Source: Thalassovita mediterranea
GTDB lineage: Bacteria; Pseudomonadota; Alphaproteobacteria; Caulobacterales; Hyphomonadaceae
Direction: 5' to 3'
NCBI GenBank assembly: GCA_019448215.1
Contig: CP080408.1
Location: forward strand, 2,294,001-2,358,000
Length of the DNA: 64,000 nucleotides
Within the stretch, counting starts at the first letter, position 1; each line of letters starts with the position of its first letter. Shown here one piece after another: positions 43,704 to 52,052 of this stretch. Position numbers and translations under genes: made by a program. Under the pieces are notes generated by a model. It made no database searches, had not been told where the DNA came from, and saw only the letters and a list, made by a program, of their open reading frames with translations.

Positions 43704-44134
43704 GCGCAGCGACATTCCCATCAGGCGTCGAGACAGAGCTCCAGCTTGCCGTGATGGAGGCTTTGCGCAGCGATGCGGGTGTGCAGGCCTATCTCGGAAA
43801 TCCTGCGCGGATCTTTGATGGCGATAGCGATGAGCCCGTCTTTCCCTGTGTCGAGCTGGAGCGCCACGATGTGCGCCCGAATGGGAGTGCAGGCCATGCC
43901 GGAAGCGCTCATACGCTGAGCTTTGGCTTGCGAAGCCGGATGGGTGGGCGCGCTGAGGCGATGGGCATTCTAAGCGAGCTTCGCCGTGTGATGGACGCGT
44001 TTTCCTTTGCCTCTGAAGGGCTGCGAAGTGTGCTGTCCCAGACGCTCTATAGCGACGTGATGCGCACGCCGGACCTTCGTGAGTTTCGTGGTGTGCTCCG
44101 GGTGCGGATTATTCTTGAGGGAGTGGGCGAATGA
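43700..44134 (+). CDS. GTA tail terminator (g8, DUF3168)
   Basis: The 144-residue protein has the DUF3168 pattern: LQLAVMEALRSDAGVQAYLGNPARIFDGDSDEPVFPCVEL and SAHTLSFGLRSRMGGRAEAMGILSELRRVMDAF. It is expected to cap the tail tube and join it to the head. It starts within the g6 stop (ATGA), which shows that the stopper g7 usually found here is absent. Confidence 0.87.
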   Translation: MSAATFPSGVETELQLAVMEALRSDAGVQAYLGNPARIFDGDSDEPVFPCVELERHDVRPNGSAGHAGSAHTLSFGLRSRMGGRAEAMGILSELRRVMDAFSFASEGLRSVLSQTLYSDVMRTPDLREFRGVLRVRIILEGVGE

Positions 44135-44550
44135 GCGGGCAAAGAGGACGCGACGTCCTGATCAAGATTTCTGACGGCGCCACGCCGGATACCTTTTCGA
44201 CGGTGGCGGGCATCCGCACAAGCAGCTTCGACCTCGAACAGAAGAGTGTGGACGCGACGAGCATGGACAGCCCGGGTGGCTGGCGTGAACTGCTCGGCGA
44301 GGCAGGGCTGCGCTCCATACGGGTGCGGGGACGCGGCCTGTTCAAGGATGCGGCCAGTGACGCCCGGCTTCGCGCGGTGTTTCTTTCGGGGGAGCTTTGC
44401 AGTTTCAAGCTGTGCGTGCCGGGCTTTGGAGACTTCACCGGGCCATTCCAGATCGCGCAGCTTGGCTGGGCGGGTAGTTTCGATGGCGAGGCGACCTTCT
44501 CGATCGACCTGCAGAGCGCCGGACAGATCACATTCGAGGCAAGCGCATGA
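44131..44550 (+). CDS. GTA major tail tube protein (g9)
   Basis: The 139-residue protein is the TP901-1-type major tail protein: GRDVLIKISDG, IRTSSFDLEQKSVDATSMDSPGGWRELL near residue 30, and FGDFTGPFQIAQLGWAGSFDGEATFSIDLQSAG. It polymerises into the tail tube. ATGA overlaps tie it to both neighbours. Confidence 0.9.
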   Translation: MSGQRGRDVLIKISDGATPDTFSTVAGIRTSSFDLEQKSVDATSMDSPGGWRELLGEAGLRSIRVRGRGLFKDAASDARLRAVFLSGELCSFKLCVPGFGDFTGPFQIAQLGWAGSFDGEATFSIDLQSAGQITFEASA

Positions 44551-44837
44551 ACGGCGCGCGGGGGGAAGTGAGCCTGGACGTGGCTGGCCAGAAGCGGGTC
44601 CTCTGCCTGACGCTAGGTGCGCTAGCCGAGATCGAGAGCGCCTTCGGGTGTGCATCTCTGGCAGACCTTCAGGCGCGCTTGAAACGCCTGTCGGCAGCGG
44701 AGTTCCTGCAGCTTGTTTCTATACTGATGAACGGCGGCGGAGAACGCTTGGAGCCGGAAGAGCTGGCGCAGCTCAACATCCAGCCGGCAGCCGCTGCGGC
44801 GGCCGTAGCGGAGGCGTTCCGTGCTGGCGTGGAGTGA
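44547..44837 (+). CDS. GTA g10-like tail assembly protein
   Basis: The 96-residue protein matches the GTA gp10 family (VSLDVAGQKRVLCLTLGALAEIESAFGCASLADLQARL), thought to act as a tail-assembly chaperone next to the tail tube gene. Its last 17 bases overlap the start of the following gene, another sign of tight coupling, as in lambda-like G/GT genes; no slippery heptamer was evident. Confidence 0.85.
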   Translation: MNGARGEVSLDVAGQKRVLCLTLGALAEIESAFGCASLADLQARLKRLSAAEFLQLVSILMNGGGERLEPEELAQLNIQPAAAAAAVAEAFRAGVE

Positions 44838-45006
44838 AATGCTGCGCGCGGCGGCCCTTATGGGGGTCGCGCCTGCGCAATTCTGGAAACTGAGCCTGCG
44901 CGAATGGCGCGCGTTGACGACCCCTTCCGGTCCGGCGCTGCCGCGTGAGCAATTCGACCTGATGATGAACACACGTCCGGATGAAAGGACAGAGGCGAAT
45001 GGATGA
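44821..45006 (+). CDS. GTA tail assembly chaperone (g10.1, DUF2376)
   Basis: The 61-residue protein has the family motif LAWSEMLRAAALMGVAPAQFWKLSLREWRAL. The GTG start at 44821 keeps the conserved tryptophan in the protein; an ATG at 44839 with GGAG nearby is the alternative. It lies before the tape-measure candidate, the usual place for this chaperone, and overlaps the g10 and g11 genes. Confidence 0.82.
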   Translation: MLAWSEMLRAAALMGVAPAQFWKLSLREWRALTTPSGPALPREQFDLMMNTRPDERTEANG

Positions 45007-45370
45007 TTTCACGACAGAGCTGAACCGCGCAGGCGATGCGCTGGCCGCTCTCGCAGAGGGGCCGGGACAGGCCGCGGCGGCGTCGCTTGAGGCCGCCTTC
45101 AGTGAGGCAGGCGCAGGCATAGAAGCGGCCCTGTCGCGCGCCGCGCGGTCTGGCGAGCTCGACTTCTCGCAGATGACGCGGGCGGTTCTGGCGGACTTGG
45201 CAAGTATTGCGGCAGAGGCGGCGCTCGCGCGGGCTGGTATTGGCGGGGCGGGTACGTCGCTGACCTTCAACCTGCCGCGATCAAGTGTAGCTGCCACACA
45301 AGCCACCTCGACACGCGAGCTTTCCAAGGCCGTGGCAAAAGCCGCCGCAATCGGGCGGAGGTTCACATGA
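44999..45370 (+). CDS. GTA tape-measure protein candidate (g11), unusually short
   Basis: The 123-residue product sits at the g11 position and has the family's helical pattern: LEAAFSEAGAGIEAALSRAARSGELDFSQMTRAVLADLASIAAEAALARAGIGG, which matches the conserved C-terminal part of GTA tape-measure proteins. The Rhodobacter capsulatus g11 has about 220 residues, so this one has lost roughly half, mainly in the N-terminal helical part. Tape-measure length sets tail length, so a very short tail is predicted. ATG at 44999 is preceded by AGGACAGAGG; an in-frame ATG at 44981 adds six residues. Confidence 0.72.
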   Translation: MDDFTTELNRAGDALAALAEGPGQAAAASLEAAFSEAGAGIEAALSRAARSGELDFSQMTRAVLADLASIAAEAALARAGIGGAGTSLTFNLPRSSVAATQATSTRELSKAVAKAAAIGRRFT

Positions 45371-45987
45371 GCCTTGCAGGATTTCACGAAGGCCGCCTGC
45401 CGGTGCCGCCCGGGTTTGGCTCTGTCAGCGGGCCTGTCTGGGAGACCGAGACGCTGGTGCTGTCGAGCGGAAGGGAAGTGCGCAATGCCCGCTGGTCGCG
45501 TCCACAGCGGCGCTGGGACGTGTTGACACCGCCGCTCAATGTGGAGGCGTTCGACAGTCTGGTCAGTTTCTTCAATGCGCGGCGCGGGCGTTTGTCAGGC
45601 TTCCGCTTTCGTGACCCGGCCGCCTTCTCCAGCGCAGCGCCCGGCATGGCCGTGTCGCCCACAGATGAAGCGCTTGGCACGGGAGATGGGGCCCGCGTCG
45701 TATTCCAGCTGGTTATGGCGGATGGCGGCATTGAGCGCCCCGTCCTGAAACCTGCCCCTGGGAGTGTGCGCATCGGCGTGAATGGCGCCGAACTCCTCAG
45801 TGGGTGGGAGGTGGACGATGTGACGGGCGAGGTCACCTTCGACGTCGCCCCGGAAGCGGGAGCCATCCTCACAGCAGGCTTCGAATATGACTGGCCGGTG
45901 CGCTTCGACACGGACGCCCTGGAAGTGAGCTTCGAGACGGCCGGATCCGGGCGGGTGGTGAGCTTACCTCTGGTCGAAATTTTCTGA
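45367..45987 (+). CDS. GTA distal tail protein (g12, DUF2460)
   Basis: The 206-residue DUF2460 protein has FGSVSGPVWETETLVLSSGREVRNARW and PLNVEAFDSLVSFFNARRGRLSGFRFRDPAAF, and ends in FDTDALEVSFETAGSGRVVSLPLVEIF. It forms the ring between tail tube and baseplate. ATGA couples it to the tape-measure candidate. Confidence 0.92.
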   Translation: MSLAGFHEGRLPVPPGFGSVSGPVWETETLVLSSGREVRNARWSRPQRRWDVLTPPLNVEAFDSLVSFFNARRGRLSGFRFRDPAAFSSAAPGMAVSPTDEALGTGDGARVVFQLVMADGGIERPVLKPAPGSVRIGVNGAELLSGWEVDDVTGEVTFDVAPEAGAILTAGFEYDWPVRFDTDALEVSFETAGSGRVVSLPLVEIF

Positions 45988-45998
45988 GCGGGGGCAAC

Positions 45999-46640
45999 AT
46001 GAAACAGATAAGCGAAGCGTTTGAGGCGAGGCTCGCGAGCGGCGCGGCGACCACCTGCCTCTGCTGGCGGTTAGAGCGGCGGGACGGTTTTACGCTGGGA
46101 CTGACGGATCATGACCGTGCACTGTCGTTTGACGGCTTGACCTACAGCCCCGGCGCGGCCCTTTCGGCGGCGAGGTTTGAAACTGCCGGCGGCTTGCGGC
46201 CCGGCCGGGCGAGCGGTGACGGCGCGCTTGTCGCGGACGCGCTGACAGAGGCAGACCTTGCTGCGGGTCTGTGGACGCGGGCGCGGGTGCATGTTTACCG
46301 CGTGGACTGGCAGTCGACCGAAGATTGCATCCTCATCTGGACCGGCTTTCTGAGTGAGATCACGCAGCGCGGTGACCAGTTCGAGGCCGAGCTGATTTCG
46401 CTGAAGGCAGAACTCGAGCGGCCAGTGGGCCGTCTCGTCTCGCGCCGCTGCGATGCCGCGCTGGGCGATGCAAGGTGCGGACTTGCGGGTGTGGATGGGC
46501 AGAGCTGCGACAAGCGATTCGAGACCTGCCGCGATGTCTTCTCGAACGCCGAAAACTATCGCGGATTTCCGCATCTGCCCGGACAGGATTTCGTGCTTTC
46601 CGGGCCCGCAGCGGCAGGCAATGATGGAGGCCGTCGATGA
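45999..46640 (+). CDS. GTA baseplate hub protein (g13, DUF2163)
   Basis: The 213-residue DUF2163 protein includes LTDHDRALSFDGLTYSPGAALSAARFETAGG and ILIWTGFLSEITQRGDQFEAELISLKAELERPVGRLVSRRCDAALGDARCG. Four cysteines near residues 150, 160, 168 and 175 match the arrangement that binds an iron-sulfur cluster in the R. capsulatus hub protein. It overlaps the peptidase gene by ATGA. Confidence 0.9.
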   Translation: MKQISEAFEARLASGAATTCLCWRLERRDGFTLGLTDHDRALSFDGLTYSPGAALSAARFETAGGLRPGRASGDGALVADALTEADLAAGLWTRARVHVYRVDWQSTEDCILIWTGFLSEITQRGDQFEAELISLKAELERPVGRLVSRRCDAALGDARCGLAGVDGQSCDKRFETCRDVFSNAENYRGFPHLPGQDFVLSGPAAAGNDGGRR

Positions 46641-47068
46641 GACGTGCCGACATCGTCAAGGCCGCGCGCGGCTGGCTGGGCACGCCCTATCAGCATCAGG
46701 CAAGCCGGAGGGGCGCGGGGGCTGATTGCCTCGGCCTCGTACGCGGCGTCTGGCGCGAACTTGTCGGCGCGGAGCCGGAACCTGTGCCGCCTTATACGCC
46801 GGACTGGGCAGACATCAGCAGTGACGACACGCTGCTGGAGGCTGGGCGCATCTGGTTGCGGGAAATCCCGGTGGGCGCGGCGAATGCGGGCGATGTCCTG
46901 ATGTTTCGGATGGGCGCAGGCTGCGCGGCCAAGCACTGCGCCATCGCGACCAGTCCTGACACGATCATCCACGCCTATTGGGGGCGCAGCGTATGCGCGA
47001 CCCGGCTGGTGCCCTGGTGGCGGCGGCGCATCGCCGGCGCTTTCTCATTTCCCGGTCTGGAGGACTGA
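46637..47068 (+). CDS. GTA NlpC/P60 cell-wall peptidase (g14)
   Basis: The 143-residue peptidase has the catalytic cysteine near residue 31 in GADCLGLVRGVW and the histidine near 100 in AAKHCAIATSPDTIIHAYW. It probably cuts peptidoglycan when the particle injects DNA. The start WLGTPYQHQASRRG is a family hallmark. Confidence 0.92.
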   Translation: MRRADIVKAARGWLGTPYQHQASRRGAGADCLGLVRGVWRELVGAEPEPVPPYTPDWADISSDDTLLEAGRIWLREIPVGAANAGDVLMFRMGAGCAAKHCAIATSPDTIIHAYWGRSVCATRLVPWWRRRIAGAFSFPGLED

Positions 47069-47073
47069 TACTC

Positions 47074-50000
47074 ATGGGACAGATCATTCTATCGCAGGCC
47101 GGTTCGGCCCTTGGCAGCGCGCTGCTTCCGGGCGGTCTCAACCTGCTGGGAGCGGAGATTTCAGGCGCTGCCCTTGGCGGCGCATTGGGCGGGCTTGCGG
47201 GCCGGGCCGTGGACAGCGCTTTCGCCAGCGACGTTCACGGCCCGCGAATGAGCGCGCTTCACCTGATGGAGAGCCGCGAGGGCGCGGGCCTGTCGCTTGT
47301 CTATGGACGCGCGCGGGTCGGTGGACAGGTGATCTGGGCGGCCCGGTTCAAGGAAAAGCGCCGCGAGCGATCAGCCGGAAAGGGCGGCCCTAAACTGAAT
47401 GACTACAGCTATTCGGTGAGCTTCGCTGTCGCGATCGCGCAGGGCCCCGTCACGCGGGTCGGGCGCATCTGGGCGAATGGCGAAGTGCTGGCGCTCGCCG
47501 ACATCAATCACCGCTTCTATCGCGGCGATGAGAGCCAGCTTCCAGATCCGCTGATTGAAGCGGTGGAAGGCGCAGGTAATGCGCCCGCCTATCGCGGGAC
47601 GGCCTATATCGTCTTCGAGGACTTGCCGCTGGACCGCTTCGGCAATCGCCTGCCGCAACTCAGCTTTGAGGTCTTTCGTGCGCTGGAAGATGAGGGCAGC
47701 CTGCGGCGCGTCGTCGAGGGGCTGGACATCATCCCCGCGACAGGTGAGTTCGCCTATGCGACCGATGTCGTCCGTGAACGGCGCTTCCCGGGGGTCGAGA
47801 CACCGCTCAACATGAATAACCCTGCCGGCGCAGCCAATTTCACCCACTCATTGGCGCAGGCGCAGGATGATTTCCCGCAGCTTCGGCGCGCCGCCCTGAC
47901 GGTCGCATGGTTCGGGGATGACCTTCGCGCAGGTGCGTGCCGCATTCGGCCAGGTGTCGAGACCCGTGAGCGTATGAGCGTGCCCTTCGGCTGGGAGGTT
48001 GCGGGTCTCTCACGCGCGGAAGCGCGGCTCGTCAGCCAGTCGGGCGGAAAAGCGAACTATGGCGGGACGCCGTCCGATAGGTCGGTTCTGCAAGCAATTG
48101 CGCAGATGAAGGCGGACGGACTCGAGGTCACGCTGTCGCCTTTCCTGCTGATGGACATTCCGAGTGGAAACGGATTTCCCGACCCTTACGGCGGGGAAGA
48201 GCAGGGCGCTTTCTCGTGGCGCGGACGGATCACTTCGCTGCTGAACGGGACGGCATCGGTGCGCACAGAGATCGACACCTTCGTCGGCACCGACAGCGCG
48301 TTCGGGTATCGTCACTTCATCCTGCACCATGCGCGCCTTGCGGTTGAGGCGGGCGGTGTCGATGCCTTCCTGATCGGTAGCGAGATGGTCGCCCTGACGC
48401 GCCTTCGCGATGAGACCGGCGCCTTCCCATTCGTTGAGGCGCTCATCGGGATCGCGGCAGAGGCGAGAGACATTCTCGGGCCCGACACGCTCATCTCCTA
48501 TGCGGCGGACTGGACCGAATATGGCGCCTACGTCCCGCAGGACGGGTCTGGCGACGTGCTCTTCCCGCTCGATCCGCTCTGGGCATCACCGGATTTGGAT
48601 TTCATTGGCGTGGACTGGTACCCGCCGCTCAGCGACTGGCGGAGCGGGTCTGATCATCTCGATGCGCTGGCAGGTTTCGAAGGGGCTTCGGACGCAGCCT
48701 ACCTCGCCGCCAACCTTCAGGGCGGGGAGGCGTATGACTGGTATTATGCCTCCGCGGAGGCACGCGCGGCACAGGAGCGAACGCCGATCGCGGACAGTGC
48801 TCATGGCGAGCATTGGGTCTTCCGGCAGAAGGATATCGCGAACTGGTTAAGCCAGTCGCACTATCCAAGGCTCGGCGGCACGCGCTCCTCGACGGCGACC
48901 AGCTGGACGCCCGGCCTGAAACCCGTCCGCCTCATGGAGATTGGCTTTCCAGCCGTCGACCGCGGCACGAATGCGCCGAATGTCTTTTATGATCCGAAAA
49001 GCTCCGAGAGTGCTCTGCCGCACTTTTCGGATGGCGCGCGTAATGATGTGCTGCAGCGGCGGGCGCTGGAGGTGTCGCTCTCCTATTGGCAGGCGCAGTC
49101 CTTTGTCGACGCCGCTTTCGCCTGGGCGTGGGATGCGCGGCCTTGGCCCGACTTTCCTGTTCGCGAGGACGTCTGGAGCGATGGCCCGAACTGGTCGCTT
49201 GGTCATTGGCTGAACGGGCGGGCAGGCCTTGTACCGCTCTCTGCCGTGATCGAAGACCTGTCGGCCATGTCGAGCGTAGAGATAGAGGCAGGCTCGCTCG
49301 ACGGTCTGGTGGAGGGTTTCGGCGTGCCAGCGCCCTCGACGCTACGGTCGGTGCTGGAGCCGCTTCAGGCGCTGCACCGGTTCAGCTGCCGTGAGAGCGA
49401 GGCTGGGCTTTCATTGCGGCCAGCATCAAGAAGCGCCGCGCTGAACGTCGCTGGCGGTGAGATTGCCGGGGGTGGGCCCTCGATGACGCATGTCCTGCTC
49501 GACAAGCGGCCGGGTCATCTCACGCTCACCCATATCAGCGCCGATGACGGGTATGCTCCCGCCGTTGCCCATGCCCGCCTTCCGGACGGCGACGCGCGCT
49601 ACCGCATCGAAACAAGCCTGCCGCTTCTCATGTCCGAGGCTGAGGCAAGCCGCGTCGCAAATGACTTGCTGAACGCGGCGGTGGAAAGCGAGCGTGCATC
49701 GCTCACGCTCCCACCGCACCTTCTGGCATTGGAGCCGGGCGACCGGATATCGGTTGAGACGCTGCCCGGAGACTGGGTGATTGACGACATCACTGATGAC
49801 GGCATCGCGCGCAGGCTAGAGCTGTCGCGGCCGGTAGAGGCGGTGTCGGTGCTCGCTGGCTCGGTACCGGACACGGGCACCGCCGCGCTCATTCCGGCGG
49901 CGCCCGAACTCATACTGATCGATGCGCCAGCGCTGCCGGGTAAGTCAGGCAACGGTCCGCTGGTCGCGGCGACCGGATCGCCGTGGGTGGGACCCGTCTC

Positions 50001-50751
50001 CGTCGAAGCGGGGCGGAGCCTGAATGGACTGACGGTACGGGCAAGCGTGCCAGCGCCTGCTTCCATAGGGCGGTTGCTCGCGCCGCTGGTCGCGGGACCG
50101 GCGCACCGATGGGATACCGGCTCCGAGATAGTGCTTGAGCTCTTCGATGGTGAAGTCTCCAGTGCTGAAACTGAAAGCGTGCTGGCCGGTGCCAACACAC
50201 TGCTGGTGCAGGGCGCGGAGGAGTGGGAAGCGCTATCCTTTCAAAGGGCTGACTTGCAGGAGGATGGGAGCTGGCTCCTGTCCGGCTTGCTCCGGGGACT
50301 CTACGGCTCAGCGCCTGCTGCGGCAGGGCAGGGCGCGCTTGTCGTCCTCATCGATGACGCGCTCGAGCCGTCTGCGCTCAAGCGCGCCGAAGTTGGTATC
50401 GAGATGTACTGGCGGGCTGGTGGGTCTGACCCGCAAGTCTTCAGGCATGAAGACAGGGCCGGGCTGCCTTGGCCGGTCTCTCAGCTGCGGGGCAAGCAAA
50501 CGGCTGGAGGAATGCAGGTGAGCTGGCTCGCCAGCGCGCCGGACATCCCTGATAGCTGGGACCTGCCGGACCCGACCGGGCCGCGCCTTTTTGAGGTTGT
50601 CGGCCTGCGAGACGGCACAGAAGTCGTGAATTTCAGGACGCCGGAATCGGCTGTCGCGCTGGACGTTTTGGTGAATGAGCTGCGTGTCGCGGAAGTCGCA
50701 GCTGATGGACGTTTAGGCAGGTGGGTTTCAATCGGCGCGGGCGCACTCTAA
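47074..50751 (+). CDS. GTA megatron / host-specificity baseplate protein (g15)
   Basis: This 1225-residue protein is the last gene of the cluster and the large baseplate protein (megatron) that contacts the recipient. A glycine-rich hydrophobic N-terminus (GLNLLGAEISGAALGGALGGLAGRAVDSAF) precedes a region with VYGRARVGGQVIWAARFKEK. The GTA TIM-barrel-like domain covers about 350-715 (FIGVDWYPPLSDW near 510, RPWPDFPVREDVWSDGPNWSLGHWLNGRAG at its end). A phage tail-type domain follows to about 930, and a C-terminal domain completes it. GGAGGA precedes the ATG at 47074; the longer frame from 46978 overlaps g14. Confidence 0.94.
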   Translation: MGQIILSQAGSALGSALLPGGLNLLGAEISGAALGGALGGLAGRAVDSAFASDVHGPRMSALHLMESREGAGLSLVYGRARVGGQVIWAARFKEKRRERSAGKGGPKLNDYSYSVSFAVAIAQGPVTRVGRIWANGEVLALADINHRFYRGDESQLPDPLIEAVEGAGNAPAYRGTAYIVFEDLPLDRFGNRLPQLSFEVFRALEDEGSLRRVVEGLDIIPATGEFAYATDVVRERRFPGVETPLNMNNPAGAANFTHSLAQAQDDFPQLRRAALTVAWFGDDLRAGACRIRPGVETRERMSVPFGWEVAGLSRAEARLVSQSGGKANYGGTPSDRSVLQAIAQMKADGLEVTLSPFLLMDIPSGNGFPDPYGGEEQGAFSWRGRITSLLNGTASVRTEIDTFVGTDSAFGYRHFILHHARLAVEAGGVDAFLIGSEMVALTRLRDETGAFPFVEALIGIAAEARDILGPDTLISYAADWTEYGAYVPQDGSGDVLFPLDPLWASPDLDFIGVDWYPPLSDWRSGSDHLDALAGFEGASDAAYLAANLQGGEAYDWYYASAEARAAQERTPIADSAHGEHWVFRQKDIANWLSQSHYPRLGGTRSSTATSWTPGLKPVRLMEIGFPAVDRGTNAPNVFYDPKSSESALPHFSDGARNDVLQRRALEVSLSYWQAQSFVDAAFAWAWDARPWPDFPVREDVWSDGPNWSLGHWLNGRAGLVPLSAVIEDLSAMSSVEIEAGSLDGLVEGFGVPAPSTLRSVLEPLQALHRFSCRESEAGLSLRPASRSAALNVAGGEIAGGGPSMTHVLLDKRPGHLTLTHISADDGYAPAVAHARLPDGDARYRIETSLPLLMSEAEASRVANDLLNAAVESERASLTLPPHLLALEPGDRISVETLPGDWVIDDITDDGIARRLELSRPVEAVSVLAGSVPDTGTAALIPAAPELILIDAPALPGKSGNGPLVAATGSPWVGPVSVEAGRSLNGLTVRASVPAPASIGRLLAPLVAGPAHRWDTGSEIVLELFDGEVSSAETESVLAGANTLLVQGAEEWEALSFQRADLQEDGSWLLSGLLRGLYGSAPAAAGQGALVVLIDDALEPSALKRAEVGIEMYWRAGGSDPQVFRHEDRAGLPWPVSQLRGKQTAGGMQVSWLASAPDIPDSWDLPDPTGPRLFEVVGLRDGTEVVNFRTPESAVALDVLVNELRVAEVAADGRLGRWVSIGAGAL

Positions 50752-50793
50752 CTAGGCATTGGATTTTCAGTTTGAAGAAAGAGAAAGACGTCC

Positions 50794-51654
50794 TTGACCC
50801 GCGATCCCTATCAGACACTCGGTGTGACCAAATCTGCCTCGACCGAGGAGATCCGGAAGGCCTATCGCAAGAAGGCCAAGGAACTTCACCCCGACCTTCA
50901 CCCGAATGACGAGAAGAAAGCGAACGCCTTCAAGGAAGCGTCAGCGGCCTTCGAAATCCTGAGCGACGAATCCAAACGCGCCCAGTTCGACCGGGGCGAA
51001 ATCGATGCCGATGGTAACCCGACTGGCTTTGCGGGTGCAGGCGGTGGTTATGGCGGCGGCTTCGGCGGCGGTTTCCGCCAGCACGGCAGCTCGTTCCAGG
51101 GCGATCCGTTTGAGGACATCCTGTCCGGCATGTTCGGTGGCCAGAGACGCCGGGCAGGGCCGCGCAAGGGCGCCGATATCCGTTACCGCGTCGATATCTC
51201 GTTCGAGGACTCGGTCCTCGGCGCGAAGCGTCAGATGACGATGGCCGACAATAAGAGCCTGAATGTCTCCATCCCGCCGGGCGTTGCCACGGGACAGGTG
51301 CTGCGCCTGAAAAGCCAGGGTGAGCCATCGCAGACAGGCGGCCCGCCGGGCGATGCGCTGCTGGAGCTTCACGTGCGCCCAAGCAAGACCTGGACGCGTG
51401 AAGGGTCAGACCTGCGAATGTCAGTGCCGCTGCCGCTCAAGACGGCAGTACTTGGCGGCAATATCGAGGTCCCCACGCCCGCTGGTACGGTGACCCTCAA
51501 AGTCCCCGAGGGCGCCAATACGGGGATGGTGCTTCGCCTTCGCAATAAAGGCGTTCAGTTCAAGGATACGCCGGGGCATCTTTATGCCCGGCTGGAGGTC
51601 ACGCTTGAAGATCCGAAGGATGAAGGCCTTCGCGAATGGGCCCGCCAGCGTTGA
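50794..51654 (+). CDS. DnaJ/CbpA-type co-chaperone without zinc finger
   Basis: The 286-residue protein has an N-terminal J domain (YQTLGVTKSASTEEIRKAYRKKAKELHPDLHPND, with HPD near 32-34) that stimulates DnaK. A Gly/Phe-rich linker (about 75-105) and two C-terminal substrate-binding beta domains follow. The cysteine-rich zinc finger of DnaJ is missing, as in CbpA. The start is TTG at 50794 with GAGAAAG upstream. It follows the GTA cluster by 42 bases, but nothing indicates a shared function. Confidence 0.9.
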   Translation: MTRDPYQTLGVTKSASTEEIRKAYRKKAKELHPDLHPNDEKKANAFKEASAAFEILSDESKRAQFDRGEIDADGNPTGFAGAGGGYGGGFGGGFRQHGSSFQGDPFEDILSGMFGGQRRRAGPRKGADIRYRVDISFEDSVLGAKRQMTMADNKSLNVSIPPGVATGQVLRLKSQGEPSQTGGPPGDALLELHVRPSKTWTREGSDLRMSVPLPLKTAVLGGNIEVPTPAGTVTLKVPEGANTGMVLRLRNKGVQFKDTPGHLYARLEVTLEDPKDEGLREWARQR

Positions 51655-51730
51655 GCTGACTTCAATTCTGACTAAACTCCCCGCTTGTCATTCAGCATGT
51701 ATTCAGGGCCGAAGGTGCATAACCCGTCTC

Positions 51731-52042
51731 ATGAAACGGATCATTCTTTCTCTCTGCGTTGGCCTTGCCGCCTTCTCGCCTTGCGCCACCGCGCAAGGCC
51801 AGTGGAGCAATTCCTTCACGGCGGATGACGCGCGTAATGCTCGTGAGCGCGGAGAGATACTCCCGTTGAAGAACATTCTACGTCCTATCGAGTCGCGCTA
51901 TGGAGGCGAGATGCGCCGTTTCGTCGGCCTCTTTGATAGGAACGGACAAAAAGTTTATGTCATCGACTGGACGACGCGTCAGGGTGAACTCGTGCAGTTC
52001 ACGATCGACGCACAGACTGGTCGGATCATAAGCGTTAGCTAG
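51731..52042 (+). CDS. Exported PepSY-domain protein
   Basis: The 103-residue protein has a signal peptide (MKRIILSLCVGLAAFSPCATAQ) and a PepSY domain (ILPLKNILRPIESRYGGEMRRFVGLFDRNGQKVYVIDWTTRQGELVQFTIDAQTGRIISVS). PepSY genes often precede response regulator-kinase pairs of the PhoP/FeuP type in alphaproteobacteria, where the protein may feed a periplasmic signal. It lies 10 bases before the regulator gene. Confidence 0.88.
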   Translation: MKRIILSLCVGLAAFSPCATAQGQWSNSFTADDARNARERGEILPLKNILRPIESRYGGEMRRFVGLFDRNGQKVYVIDWTTRQGELVQFTIDAQTGRIISVS

Positions 52043-52052
52043 GTAAACATTT

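Noticed and set aside
44547-45006. Programmed frameshift between g10 and g10.1 as in lambda G/GT
   Set aside because: The genes overlap, but no convincing slippery heptamer was seen and each has its own plausible start.
38686-50751. Reading the phage-like cluster as an active prophage
   Set aside because: No integrase, repressor, replication, lysis or att sites were found, and gene content and order match a GTA.
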